From: Zoogloeaceae bacterium
Lineage (GTDB): Bacteria; Pseudomonadota; Gammaproteobacteria; Burkholderiales; Rhodocyclaceae
NCBI GenBank assembly: GCA_015657735.1
Contig: SSSX01000077.1
Span: 1-11,078 of the forward strand
Reading direction: 5' to 3'
Length of the DNA: 11,078 nt
Part shown: positions 1 through 6,951 of the stretch, piece after piece
Numbering within the stretch: position 1 is the stretch's first letter
How the letters are laid out: each line of letters opens with the position of its first letter
The notes under the pieces: model-generated
Seen by the model: only the letters and a program-made list of their open reading frames with translations
What the model was told of the DNA's origin: nothing
Databases searched by the model: none
Program-made: the position numbers and the translations under genes

Positions 1-990
1 CCGGCGCTCGGCGCGCTGGGCGCCCTGCTCGCCGAGCGGCGCGACGAGGCCGACCGCGGCGCCATGCTGCTGGTGGCCCTCGCGTTCGGCACCGGCATCG
101 CCGCCTTCGTGCTGCTCAGCACGCTGCTGATGCGCCAGACCCGCCGCTTCGAACGCTCCGGTCAGCTGATGCGGTCGATGATGAATCAGATCGGCGCCGG
201 CGTATGCATCGTCGGCAGCACCGACAAGATCGCCGATGCCAACCGCGCCGCATGCCGGATGCTCGGCCGCCCGCGCCGGGACCTGCGCGGCAAGCGCCTC
301 GACGACATCCTGCGCGAGGACGACGGCGTGTGGGTCGGCGAGCGGCCCGACGGCCTGCCCCTCGCCATCGAACGGATTCCCGGCACCATCGACGGCGAAA
401 AAGGCCCGCTGCGCATCGTCACGCTGCTCGACGTGACCGCCCGCCACCTGACCGCCGAATGCCTGCAACACCTGGCCAACCACGACGCGCTGACCGGCCT
501 GCCCAACCGCGGTTTCCTCGAAGGCCACTTCAAGCGCGAACTGGCCCGCTGCCGCAAGCAAGGCCAGGTGCTCGGCATCGCCGCCATCGATCTGGACGGT
601 TTCAAGCCGGTCAACGACACCTATGGCCACGCGGTCGGCGACGAGCTGCTGGTCCAGATCGCCCAGCGCTTCACCGCCGCCCTGCGCATCAACGACCTGA
701 TCGCCCGCACGGGCGGCGACGAATTCGTCGGCATCTTCCCGGATGTCGGCAACCGCGACGCGCTGGCCTTCCTCGGCGACCGCCTGCTCGGCGTGTTCCG
801 CCACCCGTTCCAGGTCGCGGGACACACCATCATGCTCGACGGCAGCATCGGGCTGGCCATCGCGCCCGACGACGGCAACGACCAGGACAGCCTGCTGCGC
901 GCCGCCGATGCCGCCATGTATCGCGCCAAGCACGCCGGCCGGCGCCGCGTGCAGCTGGTCGCCATCACCCGCCCGGGACGCACGGCCTAA
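1..990 (+). CDS. Membrane-anchored PAS-GGDEF diguanylate cyclase (5' end missing)
   Basis: The frame is open from base 1 to the TAA at 988-990, so the gene starts upstream. Its first internal ATG, at 64, is probably not the true start. The 329 visible residues contain a hydrophobic helix (about 23-44), a PAS-like domain (about 60-145) and a complete GGDEF domain (about 158-325). The cyclase makes cyclic di-GMP from two GTP at the cytoplasmic face. Seen directly: DALTGLPNR at the domain start, the metal-binding DLDGF (197-201), an intact GGDEF (238-242, bases 712-726), and RIND five residues before it, matching the RxxD inhibitory I-site. Catalytic activity with product feedback is therefore expected. 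No EAL or HD-GYP domain follows. The missing N-terminus probably holds a sensor domain and an earlier membrane helix; the ligand is unknown. Family assignment is secure, the specific role is not. Confidence 0.93.
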   Translation, partial: PALGALGALLAERRDEADRGAMLLVALAFGTGIAAFVLLSTLLMRQTRRFERSGQLMRSMMNQIGAGVCIVGSTDKIADANRAACRMLGRPRRDLRGKRLDDILREDDGVWVGERPDGLPLAIERIPGTIDGEKGPLRIVTLLDVTARHLTAECLQHLANHDALTGLPNRGFLEGHFKRELARCRKQGQVLGIAAIDLDGFKPVNDTYGHAVGDELLVQIAQRFTAALRINDLIARTGGDEFVGIFPDVGNRDALAFLGDRLLGVFRHPFQVAGHTIMLDGSIGLAIAPDDGNDQDSLLRAADAAMYRAKHAGRRRVQLVAITRPGRTA

Positions 991-994
991 CCAC

Positions 995-1012
995 GGCCGC
1001 ACGCCGGCGGCC
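995..1012 (+). terminator. GC hairpin after the diguanylate cyclase gene (weak terminator candidate)
   Basis: GGCCGC (995-1000) pairs perfectly with GCGGCC (1007-1012) around a 6-base loop, starting four bases after the stop codon. No T-run follows, so it is not a classical intrinsic terminator. It may act as a 3' end stabiliser or a weak pause, or it may be chance in G+C-rich DNA. Confidence 0.25.
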
Positions 1013-1040
1013 TCGACTCCCCGGCTCAATCGGGTAGACT
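1013..1040 (+). promoter_or_regulatory. Candidate sigma-70 promoter for the glycosylation gene run
   Basis: TCGACT (1013-1018, four matches to TTGACA) lies 16 bases before TAGACT (1035-1040, four matches to TATAAT), in the only non-coding gap ahead of the five-gene run. Predicted transcription start is near 1047. Both boxes are imperfect. The location, just downstream of the preceding gene's hairpin, is the main support. Confidence 0.4.
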
Positions 1041-1066
1041 GCCGGGTTTTGCCGCCCTCCAAGCTC

Positions 1067-1873
1067 TTGCGCGCACCGCCCACCGACCTCCCAGCCACCA
1101 CCGACGCCGTCCCGCTCGTCTGGGCGCTGGCGCCCGTGCTGGTGCTCGCCGGTGTGGCCGTCGCGGTAGCGGCCGGCGACTGGAACCACGCCCTGTTCGT
1201 CGATCTCAACCACGCCGCCAGCCAGCACCTCCCGCCCACCCTGTGGGCCGTGCTGACCCTCGGCGGCTCGGTGCCCGGCGCCATCGCCCTCCTCGCCCCG
1301 ACCCTCAAGACCCAACCGCGCTGGCTGGCTTCGGCCTTCCTCGCCGCGCCGCTTGCCACGCTGTTCAGCGAAGGCGGCAAGCGTGCCTTCGACATCATGC
1401 GGCCGGCCGGCGTGCTCGAACCCGGCAGCTTCAACCTGATCGGCCAGAAGCTCTACGTCCACGCCTTCCCGTCCGGGCATTCGGTCACCGCCTTCGTCGT
1501 CGCCGCGGCCGTCGTACTCGCCTGGCCGCGCGCCGCCAGCCGCTGGCGGGCCGGGCTGACCGGCCTGGCGCTGGCCGCGCTGGTCGCCGTGTCGCGGATC
1601 GCCGTCGGCGCCCACTGGCCCCTCGACGTCCTGACCGGCGCGGCCGGCGGCTGGGCGGCCGGCGCGGCGGGCGTGTGGCTGTCGGCGCGCCTCGACTTCC
1701 TGCACGGCCCGCGGGGCATGCGCGTGATGGCGCTGGTCGCGCTGCTCACCAGCCTGTCGATGCTGGTCCTCGACCTCGGCCAGCCCGACGCGCGGCTTTA
1801 CCGCATCGGCCTCGCCGCCTGGGGCATCGGCGGCGCCGCCGCGGCCCTGATGAACGACCGGAACGACAGCTGA
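1067..1873 (+). CDS. PAP2-family membrane lipid phosphatase
   Basis: A polytopic membrane phosphatase of about 268 residues with all three PAP2 signature blocks, counted from the TTG at 1067: K105-x6-R112-P113 (KRAFDIMRP), P135-S-G-H138, and S176-R177-x5-H183-x3-D187. H138 would relay a proton and H183 act as nucleophile, with the site facing the periplasm in known relatives. The family dephosphorylates undecaprenyl pyrophosphate, phosphatidic acid, PGP or lipid A; sequence alone does not say which. About six hydrophobic segments are visible. The frame is open far upstream into the cyclase gene, but there is no ATG in the gap. TTG 1067 is chosen because it follows the candidate promoter by about 20 bases; TTG 1049 is the alternative. 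Neither has a clear Shine-Dalgarno sequence. The stop overlaps the next ATG by one base (TGATG), implying translational coupling and a role in lipid-linked sugar metabolism or lipid A trimming. Confidence 0.88.
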   Translation: MRAPPTDLPATTDAVPLVWALAPVLVLAGVAVAVAAGDWNHALFVDLNHAASQHLPPTLWAVLTLGGSVPGAIALLAPTLKTQPRWLASAFLAAPLATLFSEGGKRAFDIMRPAGVLEPGSFNLIGQKLYVHAFPSGHSVTAFVVAAAVVLAWPRAASRWRAGLTGLALAALVAVSRIAVGAHWPLDVLTGAAGGWAAGAAGVWLSARLDFLHGPRGMRVMALVALLTSLSMLVLDLGQPDARLYRIGLAAWGIGGAAAALMNDRNDS

Positions 1874-2856
1874 TGAACGTCAAGCGCATCCTCGCCGTGG
1901 CCGTCTCGGCCGGCCTCCTCGCCTGGCTGATGGCCGACGGACGCTGGCGCGGCCTCGGCGAGGTGTTCCGCCGCCTCGACGGCCCGACCCTGGCCCTGTC
2001 GGCCGCCGGCTTCGCGCTGTCCTACCTGCTGCGCGCGCTGCGCATCTTCGACGAATTCCGGGTCCAGGCCGGACGCCGCTTCGGCACCTGCCTGCGCATC
2101 ACGCTGATCCACAACGCAATGATCAACGTCGTGCCCTTCCGCGGCGGCGAGGCGGCCTTTCCGCTGCTGCTGCGGCAGAACTTCGGCGTGCCGCTGCCGC
2201 GGGCCATCGCCTCGCTGTTCTGGTTCCGCCTGCAGGACGCCTTCGTCGTCATGGCGCTGGCCGCCATCGTGTGGCCGGGGCTGCATCCGGCGATCAAGGG
2301 GCTGGCCGTGGCCGGCGTGGTCGTCACCGCCTGGTGGCTGCCGCGCTGGGCGCGGGCCCCCCACGCCTGGGCCGACGGCCGCGGCGTCACCGCCAAGCTC
2401 GCCAAAGTCCGCGACGCCTTCGCCGAAAGCACGCGCCACGCCCGCTTCGGCTGGCTGTGGACCCTCGCCAACTGGACGGTGAAACTCGCGGCCCAGGCCG
2501 GCCTGCTGGCCGCGCTGATCCCGGCCGGCCCCGACGTCGGCGCCGCCGGCGCCCTCGGCGCGGAACTCGCGGCGATCCTGCCGGTCCAGGGCGTGGCCGG
2601 TTTCGGCACCTACGAAGCCGGCGCCGCGGCGGCCATGCTGCCCAGCGGCGTCCCGGTCGCCGCCGGCCTTCAGGTCGCCCTCGCGCTCCATCTTTTCGTG
2701 ATCGCCTGCGCGGTCGGCTCCGGCGCCATCGCCTGGCTTTTCCCGGCCGGCGCCGTGCAGGAAACGACCACCGCAACCCCGTCCGACATACAATCGGCCT
2801 CGTCCGACGCCGACGGGGCGTCCACCCGCAGTCCAGCAGAACAATCAAGACCATGA
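1873..2856 (+). CDS. LPG-synthase-TM/UPF0104 (YbhN-like) integral membrane protein, possible lipid flippase
   Basis: A protein of 327 residues with six to eight hydrophobic segments and the hallmarks of the lysylphosphatidylglycerol synthase TM-region family (PF03706): the P88-F-R90-G-G-E93 block after the second or third helix, and the late GFGTYEAG block (243-250). The catalytic aminoacyltransferase domain of MprF is absent, so this is the stand-alone membrane type. In MprF this region moves lysyl-PG across the membrane. Stand-alone members are often found near glycosyltransferases and are suspected to transport lipids or polyprenyl-linked sugars; that role here is inference. The ATG overlaps the upstream stop (TGATG), with only a weak GGAA upstream. 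The last 33 or so residues (about 295-327) are a Ser/Thr/Asp-rich hydrophilic tail with no helix. The DNA for this tail contains a -10-like box, so it may be former intergenic sequence. It ends in an ATGA overlap with the next gene. Confidence 0.85.
   Translation: MNVKRILAVAVSAGLLAWLMADGRWRGLGEVFRRLDGPTLALSAAGFALSYLLRALRIFDEFRVQAGRRFGTCLRITLIHNAMINVVPFRGGEAAFPLLLRQNFGVPLPRAIASLFWFRLQDAFVVMALAAIVWPGLHPAIKGLAVAGVVVTAWWLPRWARAPHAWADGRGVTAKLAKVRDAFAESTRHARFGWLWTLANWTVKLAAQAGLLAALIPAGPDVGAAGALGAELAAILPVQGVAGFGTYEAGAAAAMLPSGVPVAAGLQVALALHLFVIACAVGSGAIAWLFPAGAVQETTTATPSDIQSASSDADGASTRSPAEQSRP
2789..2794 (+). promoter_or_regulatory. Candidate internal -10 element ahead of the GT2 gene
   Basis: TACAAT matches TATAAT in five of six positions and lies 58 bases before the GT2 start codon, inside the 3' end of the preceding gene. 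The stretch is locally less G+C-rich. A -35 box is poor (only GAC-like matches near 2764-2769, spacing 19), so it may be a weak internal promoter or chance. Confidence 0.3.
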
Positions 2857-3905
2857 CCGAAGCCACCCAGCTCTCCCCGCTTCCGCCGGCGCAGCCCGAC
2901 ATCCCGGCTGACCTGCCGCCCCATCGCCTGTCGGTGGTCGTGCCGCTGTATAACGAGGAAGACAACGTGGACCCGCTCCTCGCGCGCATCCACCTGGCCC
3001 TCGACCCCTATCCCTACCCGTGGGAAGTGGTCATCGTCGATGACGGCAGCTCCGACAACACCGTCCCCAACCTCGAGAAAGCCGCCGCCCGCCTCGGCCC
3101 CCACGTGCGCATCGTCGCGCTGATGCGCAACTTCAAGCAGACCGCGGCGATGCAGGCCGGCCTCGATGCGGCCCGCGGCGACGTGATCGTGACGATGGAC
3201 GGCGACCTGCAGAACGACCCGATCGACATCCCGCGCATGGTCGGCCGCCTGCTGCGCGAGGATCTCGACTTGGTCGCCGGCTGGCGCAAGAACCGCAAGG
3301 ACGGCATGATCCTGCGCAAGATTCCGTCGAAGATCGCCAACCGCCTGATCGCCCGCATCACCGGCGTCAAGCTGCAGGACTACGGCTGCTCCCTCAAGGC
3401 TTTCCGCGCCACGGCGATCAAGAACGTCCGCCTCTACGGCGAGATGCACCGCTTCATCCCGGCCTGGCTGGCCACCGTCACCACGCCGCGCAAGATCGCG
3501 CAGGAAGTCGTCACCCACCACGCGCGCATGTTCGGCGAGTCCAAATACGGCATCTCGCGCACCTTCCGGGTCATCCTCGACCTGATCTTCGTGTACTTCT
3601 TCATGCGTTTCCGCACGCGGCCGGGGCATTTCTTCGGCGGCATCGGTCTCGGCCTCGGCGCGCTGGGCATGCTGATCCTGACCTATCTGACCGGCCTGAA
3701 GATCTTCACCGGCGCCTCCATCGGCACGCGTCCGATGTTTTTCGGCGGCTTCTTCTTCGTGATCGCCGGCATCCAGATGGTCACCACCGGCGTGCTCGCC
3801 GAACTGCTGACCCGCGTCTACTTCGAATCCGGCCAGAGCCAGGCCTACGTCGCCCGCGAAACGGCGCCCCTCGACGACGGCGCGGGCTGGCACGCCGCCC
3901 GCTGA
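2853..3905 (+). CDS. Family 2 glycosyltransferase, DPM1/ArnC/GtrB-like polyprenyl-phosphate sugar transferase
   Basis: A protein of 350 residues. A short proline-rich leader (1-24) precedes a GT-A catalytic domain (about 26-235), followed by membrane segments near 237-253, 260-284 and 296-320. Seen: SVVVPLYNEE (27-36), nucleotide-binding D63-D64-G-S, metal-binding D116-G-D118 within MDGDLQNDP, DYGCSLKAFR (177-185) and GESKYGISR (228-236). This is the pattern of enzymes that transfer one sugar from a nucleotide sugar to dolichol or undecaprenyl phosphate at the cytoplasmic face (ArnC, GtrB, DPM1 types). Which sugar is used cannot be read from these motifs. The start ATG overlaps the upstream stop (ATGA); no strong Shine-Dalgarno is visible, so coupling is likely. 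Two GT-C enzymes that would use a polyprenyl-P-sugar donor follow directly, supporting this role over that of a soluble glycan-chain transferase. Confidence 0.92.
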   Translation: MTEATQLSPLPPAQPDIPADLPPHRLSVVVPLYNEEDNVDPLLARIHLALDPYPYPWEVVIVDDGSSDNTVPNLEKAAARLGPHVRIVALMRNFKQTAAMQAGLDAARGDVIVTMDGDLQNDPIDIPRMVGRLLREDLDLVAGWRKNRKDGMILRKIPSKIANRLIARITGVKLQDYGCSLKAFRATAIKNVRLYGEMHRFIPAWLATVTTPRKIAQEVVTHHARMFGESKYGISRTFRVILDLIFVYFFMRFRTRPGHFFGGIGLGLGALGMLILTYLTGLKIFTGASIGTRPMFFGGFFFVIAGIQMVTTGVLAELLTRVYFESGQSQAYVARETAPLDDGAGWHAAR

Positions 3906-3915
3906 CCGCCGCCCG

Positions 3916-5475
3916 ATGACCGGTCATTCCGCCCACCCGCGCCTCGCCGGCAGCGCTGCCGGCCGCCTGATCCTCATCCTGCCGCTCATCGCCTTCCTGC
4001 TCCGGCTGGGCGGGGCGCCGCTGTTCGACGTCGACGAAGGCGCCTTCTCCGAAGCCACGCGGGAGATGTTCGAGCGCGGCGACTTCCTGTTCACCTATCT
4101 CAACGGCGCCCCGCGCTTCGACAAGCCGATCCTGATCTACTGGCTGCAGTCCGTCGGCTACCTGATCTTCGGCGCCAATGAATGGGCCTTCCGCCTGCCG
4201 TCGGCGCTCGCCGCCATCGTCTGGAGCTACGCCACCTACTTCTTTGCCCGCCGGCGCTTCGGCGAAGATACCGCGCTGATCGCGCTGGCCGTGGCCAGCA
4301 CGGCGCTCGGCCCGTTTGCGATCGGCCGCGCCGCCACCGCCGACGGACTGCTCAACTGCCTGCTCGCCCTCACCCTGTTCGACGTCTGGCGGCACCTCGA
4401 AAGCGGTCGCCGGGCTCCGCTGCTGCGCGCTTTCGTGTGGATCGGCCTCGGCGCGCTGACCAAGGGACCGGTCGCGCTGGTCGTGCCTGGCGCGGTCAGC
4501 CTGCTCTACTGCGCCAGTCGCGGCGAATGGACGCGCTGGCTGCGGATGGTCTTCGACCCCGTCGGCCTCGCCGTCCTGGTCCTCATCGTCGCGCCGTGGT
4601 ACGCCTACGCGCTGCACCGTCACGGACAGGATTTCATCGACGGCTTCATCATGCGCCACAACGTCCAGCGTTTCTCGGGCTCGCTGGAAGGCCACGGCGG
4701 CAGCGCGTTCTATTACCTGCTCGCCGTGCCGCTGCTGCTGCTGCCATGGAGCGGGCTGTTCATCGCTTCACTGGCCCGCATCAGGAGCGGCTGGGCCGAC
4801 CCGCTGCAGCGCTTCCTGTGGCTGTGGTTTGCGTTCGTGCTCGGTTTCTTCTCGCTGTCCGGCACCAAGCTGCCCCACTACGTGCTGTACGGCTGCACGC
4901 CGCTGTTCATCCTGATCGGCCTGCAGGCCCGCTCGACCGAACGGGCCTGGCCGCACCTGGTGCTGCCCGGCCTGCTGTTCGTGCTGTTTCCGCTGCTGCC
5001 CAACCTCTTCGACGCCCTCTCGCGCAGCACCCTCGGCGACGGTTTCTACCGCGCCCAGCTCGGTCGCGCCTTCGAGGTCGCCGATACGCTGTACATCGCC
5101 GCGACCATCGGCGGCCTGATCGTGTGGACCGCGTTCGTGTTCTTCCCCCGCGTTGCGGTGCTGCCCAAGCTGGTCGCGACCGCCGCGCTGCAGGTCGGCC
5201 TGCTGGCCGGCGTCGTCGTGCCCTACGCCGGCGAACTGGCCCAGGGGCCGGTCAAGGCCGCCGGACTCAAGGCGCGGGAGCTGGGCGGCGAGGTCGTCTT
5301 CTGGCGCTTCACGACCGCCCCCAGCTTCAGCGTCTATCGCCAGGCCCCGACCCTGAAGGCCGATCCGCAGCCCGGCCAGCTGGCCCTGACCCGCATCGAC
5401 CGCCTGCCAGCCGACGCACCGGTCGACATCCTGTTCCGCCAGGGCGGGGTCGCCCTCGTGAGGGCCCGGCCATGA
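3916..5475 (+). CDS. ArnT-like GT-C glycosyltransferase (GT39/GT83, PMT_2 type)
   Basis: A polytopic protein of 519 residues, slightly shorter than E. coli ArnT (about 550). The first periplasmic loop carries the acidic pair D40-E41 in FDVDEGAFSEATREM, matching the conserved catalytic or metal-site Asp-Glu of GT-C enzymes. Further family marks are FDKPILIYW (68-76), TAD (141-143), LTKGP (181-185), RHNVQRF (247-253) and SGTKLPHYVLY (315-325). About ten to twelve helices are followed by a periplasmic C-terminal domain (about 440-519) containing a PSFSVY block. Such enzymes transfer a sugar from undecaprenyl phosphate to lipid A or another periplasmic acceptor. The neighbouring GT2 would supply the donor. 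The gene begins 10 bases after the GT2 stop without a visible Shine-Dalgarno and overlaps the next gene by four bases. It is not confidently arnT itself: the aminoarabinose genes arnA, arnB and arnD are not in the window. Confidence 0.9.
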   Translation: MTGHSAHPRLAGSAAGRLILILPLIAFLLRLGGAPLFDVDEGAFSEATREMFERGDFLFTYLNGAPRFDKPILIYWLQSVGYLIFGANEWAFRLPSALAAIVWSYATYFFARRRFGEDTALIALAVASTALGPFAIGRAATADGLLNCLLALTLFDVWRHLESGRRAPLLRAFVWIGLGALTKGPVALVVPGAVSLLYCASRGEWTRWLRMVFDPVGLAVLVLIVAPWYAYALHRHGQDFIDGFIMRHNVQRFSGSLEGHGGSAFYYLLAVPLLLLPWSGLFIASLARIRSGWADPLQRFLWLWFAFVLGFFSLSGTKLPHYVLYGCTPLFILIGLQARSTERAWPHLVLPGLLFVLFPLLPNLFDALSRSTLGDGFYRAQLGRAFEVADTLYIAATIGGLIVWTAFVFFPRVAVLPKLVATAALQVGLLAGVVVPYAGELAQGPVKAAGLKARELGGEVVFWRFTTAPSFSVYRQAPTLKADPQPGQLALTRIDRLPADAPVDILFRQGGVALVRARP

Positions 5476-6923
5476 ACGCGCGCAGCCACCTCGCCCCGCT
5501 GGCGCTCGCCGCCGCCGTGCTGACCGCCTACCGCCTGTGGGTGATCGGCCACCTCGGCATCGATCTCTACGTCGACGAGGCCTACTACTGGGGCTGGTCG
5601 CAGAACCTGGACTGGGGCTACTTCTCGAAGCCGCCGGTCATCGCGGTGCTGATCGCCGCCAGCACCAAGCTGCTCGGCAACAGCCTGATCGCCATCAAAC
5701 TGCCGTCGCTGCTGCTCTATCCGGCCATCGCCTTCGCGCTGTATGCCCTCGGCCGACGGCTCTATTCGCCGAAGGTCGGCCTGTGGGCCGGGCTCGCCTT
5801 CATGTCGATGCCGCTGGTCGCGGCGCTCGGGCTGTTCGTGTCGACCGACGCACCGCTGCTGCTGTGCTGGTCGCTGGCACTGATCTTCCTGCTGCGCGCG
5901 CTCGAGCGCGACGACTGGGCGAACTGGCTGGCCTGCGGCGCGGCGATCGGCGTCGGCCTGATGTCGAAATACACGATGGCGGCCTTCCTGCCGTCGGCCC
6001 TGTTGCTGATCGTCCTCGACCCGCGGCACCGCCGCTGGCTGGCGCGCCCGCAGCCGTGGGTCGCCGTGCTGCTGGCCTTCGCCATCCTGTCGCCCAACCT
6101 GTGGTGGAACTGGACCCACGATTTCCCGACCTTCCGCCATACCGCCGAGATCACCCGCGTCGGCCACGGCGAACGAGGCTGGCACCCGGCCCAGCTCGGC
6201 GAGTTCATCGGCGCCCAGTGGCTGTCCTTCGGCCCGCTGCTGGGCGTGCTGCTGGGCTGGGCGCTGCTCAGGTCGGGCCGGCTGTGGCGCGACCGCGCCC
6301 ACCGCACGCTGCTGATCTTCATTGTGCCGCTGCTCCTGCTGGTCAGTTTCCAGGCCCTCACCGGCCGCGCCAACGGCAACTGGGCGGCGCCGATCTTCGT
6401 GGCCTCGTGCCTGCTGGTGCCGGCCGTGTTTCTGGCCGACCGGCGGCGCTGGGTCGTCGCCGGCGTGGTCATCAACCTCGTCGCCTCGCTGGCCGCCTAC
6501 CACTGGCCCGATGTTGCCCGGGCGGCCGGCATCGGGCTCACCGCGAAGAACGATCCGTACAAACGTGCCCGCGGCTGGATCAACATGGCCGACGGCGTCG
6601 CGCCCTATCTCGCCGCCCACCCGGACGCAATCGTCGTCGGCGAAGACCGGGAGATCATCGCCCACCTCGTCTATCGCCTGCACCCCATCGAATACGCCGC
6701 CTGGAATCCGGACGGCGTGCCGAAGGACCAGTACGAGATCGTCACCACCCTGGCAGGCAAACAGGGACGCGACATCCTGTACGTCGGCCGCCAGCCGGAG
6801 ATCCCGGCCATCGCCGCGCGCTTCGAGTCCGGCGCAACCCTCGGCAAGGTCGTGGTGCCGATCCACCCGGATTTCCGGCGCGAGGTCTACGTCTTCCTGC
6901 TGAAAGGTTTCAAGGGCTACTGA
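5472..6923 (+). CDS. Second GT-C glycosyltransferase (GT39/PMT_2-like), distinct from its neighbour
   Basis: The ATG at 5472 overlaps the previous stop (ATGA) and has the best ribosome site in the run, GAGGG at 5460-5464 with 7-base spacing. The 483-residue product has a first-loop D35-E36 in YVDEAYYWGWS, FSKPPVIA (51-58), STDAPLLL (124-131), LMSKYTMA (163-170), PNLWWNW (208-214) and NGNWAAP (301-307), all typical of GT39/PMT_2 membrane mannosyltransferase-like enzymes. Hydrophobic segments fill about residues 8-345. The last 110 or so residues are a soluble, probably periplasmic, domain with EDREIIAHLVYRL and YAAWNPDG blocks. Expected activity is transfer of sugar from a polyprenyl-phosphate donor at the periplasmic face. 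Sequence and C-terminal domain differ clearly from the upstream enzyme, so this is not a recent duplicate; a different acceptor or sugar is plausible. It is the last gene of the run and ends 13 bases from the converging rmuC. Confidence 0.9.
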   Translation: MNARSHLAPLALAAAVLTAYRLWVIGHLGIDLYVDEAYYWGWSQNLDWGYFSKPPVIAVLIAASTKLLGNSLIAIKLPSLLLYPAIAFALYALGRRLYSPKVGLWAGLAFMSMPLVAALGLFVSTDAPLLLCWSLALIFLLRALERDDWANWLACGAAIGVGLMSKYTMAAFLPSALLLIVLDPRHRRWLARPQPWVAVLLAFAILSPNLWWNWTHDFPTFRHTAEITRVGHGERGWHPAQLGEFIGAQWLSFGPLLGVLLGWALLRSGRLWRDRAHRTLLIFIVPLLLLVSFQALTGRANGNWAAPIFVASCLLVPAVFLADRRRWVVAGVVINLVASLAAYHWPDVARAAGIGLTAKNDPYKRARGWINMADGVAPYLAAHPDAIVVGEDREIIAHLVYRLHPIEYAAWNPDGVPKDQYEIVTTLAGKQGRDILYVGRQPEIPAIAARFESGATLGKVVVPIHPDFRREVYVFLLKGFKGY

Positions 6924-6928
6924 AACCC

Positions 6929-6951
6929 GGCGGGGATCAGCCGCCCCCGCC
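6929..6951. terminator. GC stem at the convergent gene junction (weak bidirectional terminator candidate)
   Basis: GGCGGGG (6929-6935) pairs with CCCCGCC (6945-6951) around a 9-base loop, between the GT-C stop and the end of rmuC, and overlaps the rmuC stop codon. No T-run is seen on either strand, so it is not a standard intrinsic terminator. Location is the main support. Confidence 0.25.

Noticed and set aside
743..1066. ATG at 743 as the start of the PAP2 gene
   Set aside because: It lies inside the GGDEF coding region in another frame, and the added 108 residues are Ser/Arg/Pro-rich shadow sequence. PAP2 proteins of about 270 residues fit the later start.
5334..6866. Long - strand open frame opposite the second GT-C gene, with similar ones at 1798-2844, 2670-3893 and 3781-4695
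   Set aside because: All have low-complexity Arg/Gln/Gly/Asp-rich products and overlap genes with strong family motifs.
1067..6923. Naming the run as the arn (aminoarabinose) operon
   Set aside because: Only ArnC-like and ArnT-like families are present. ArnA, ArnB and ArnD are absent, and the PAP2 and UPF0104 genes are not part of that operon.
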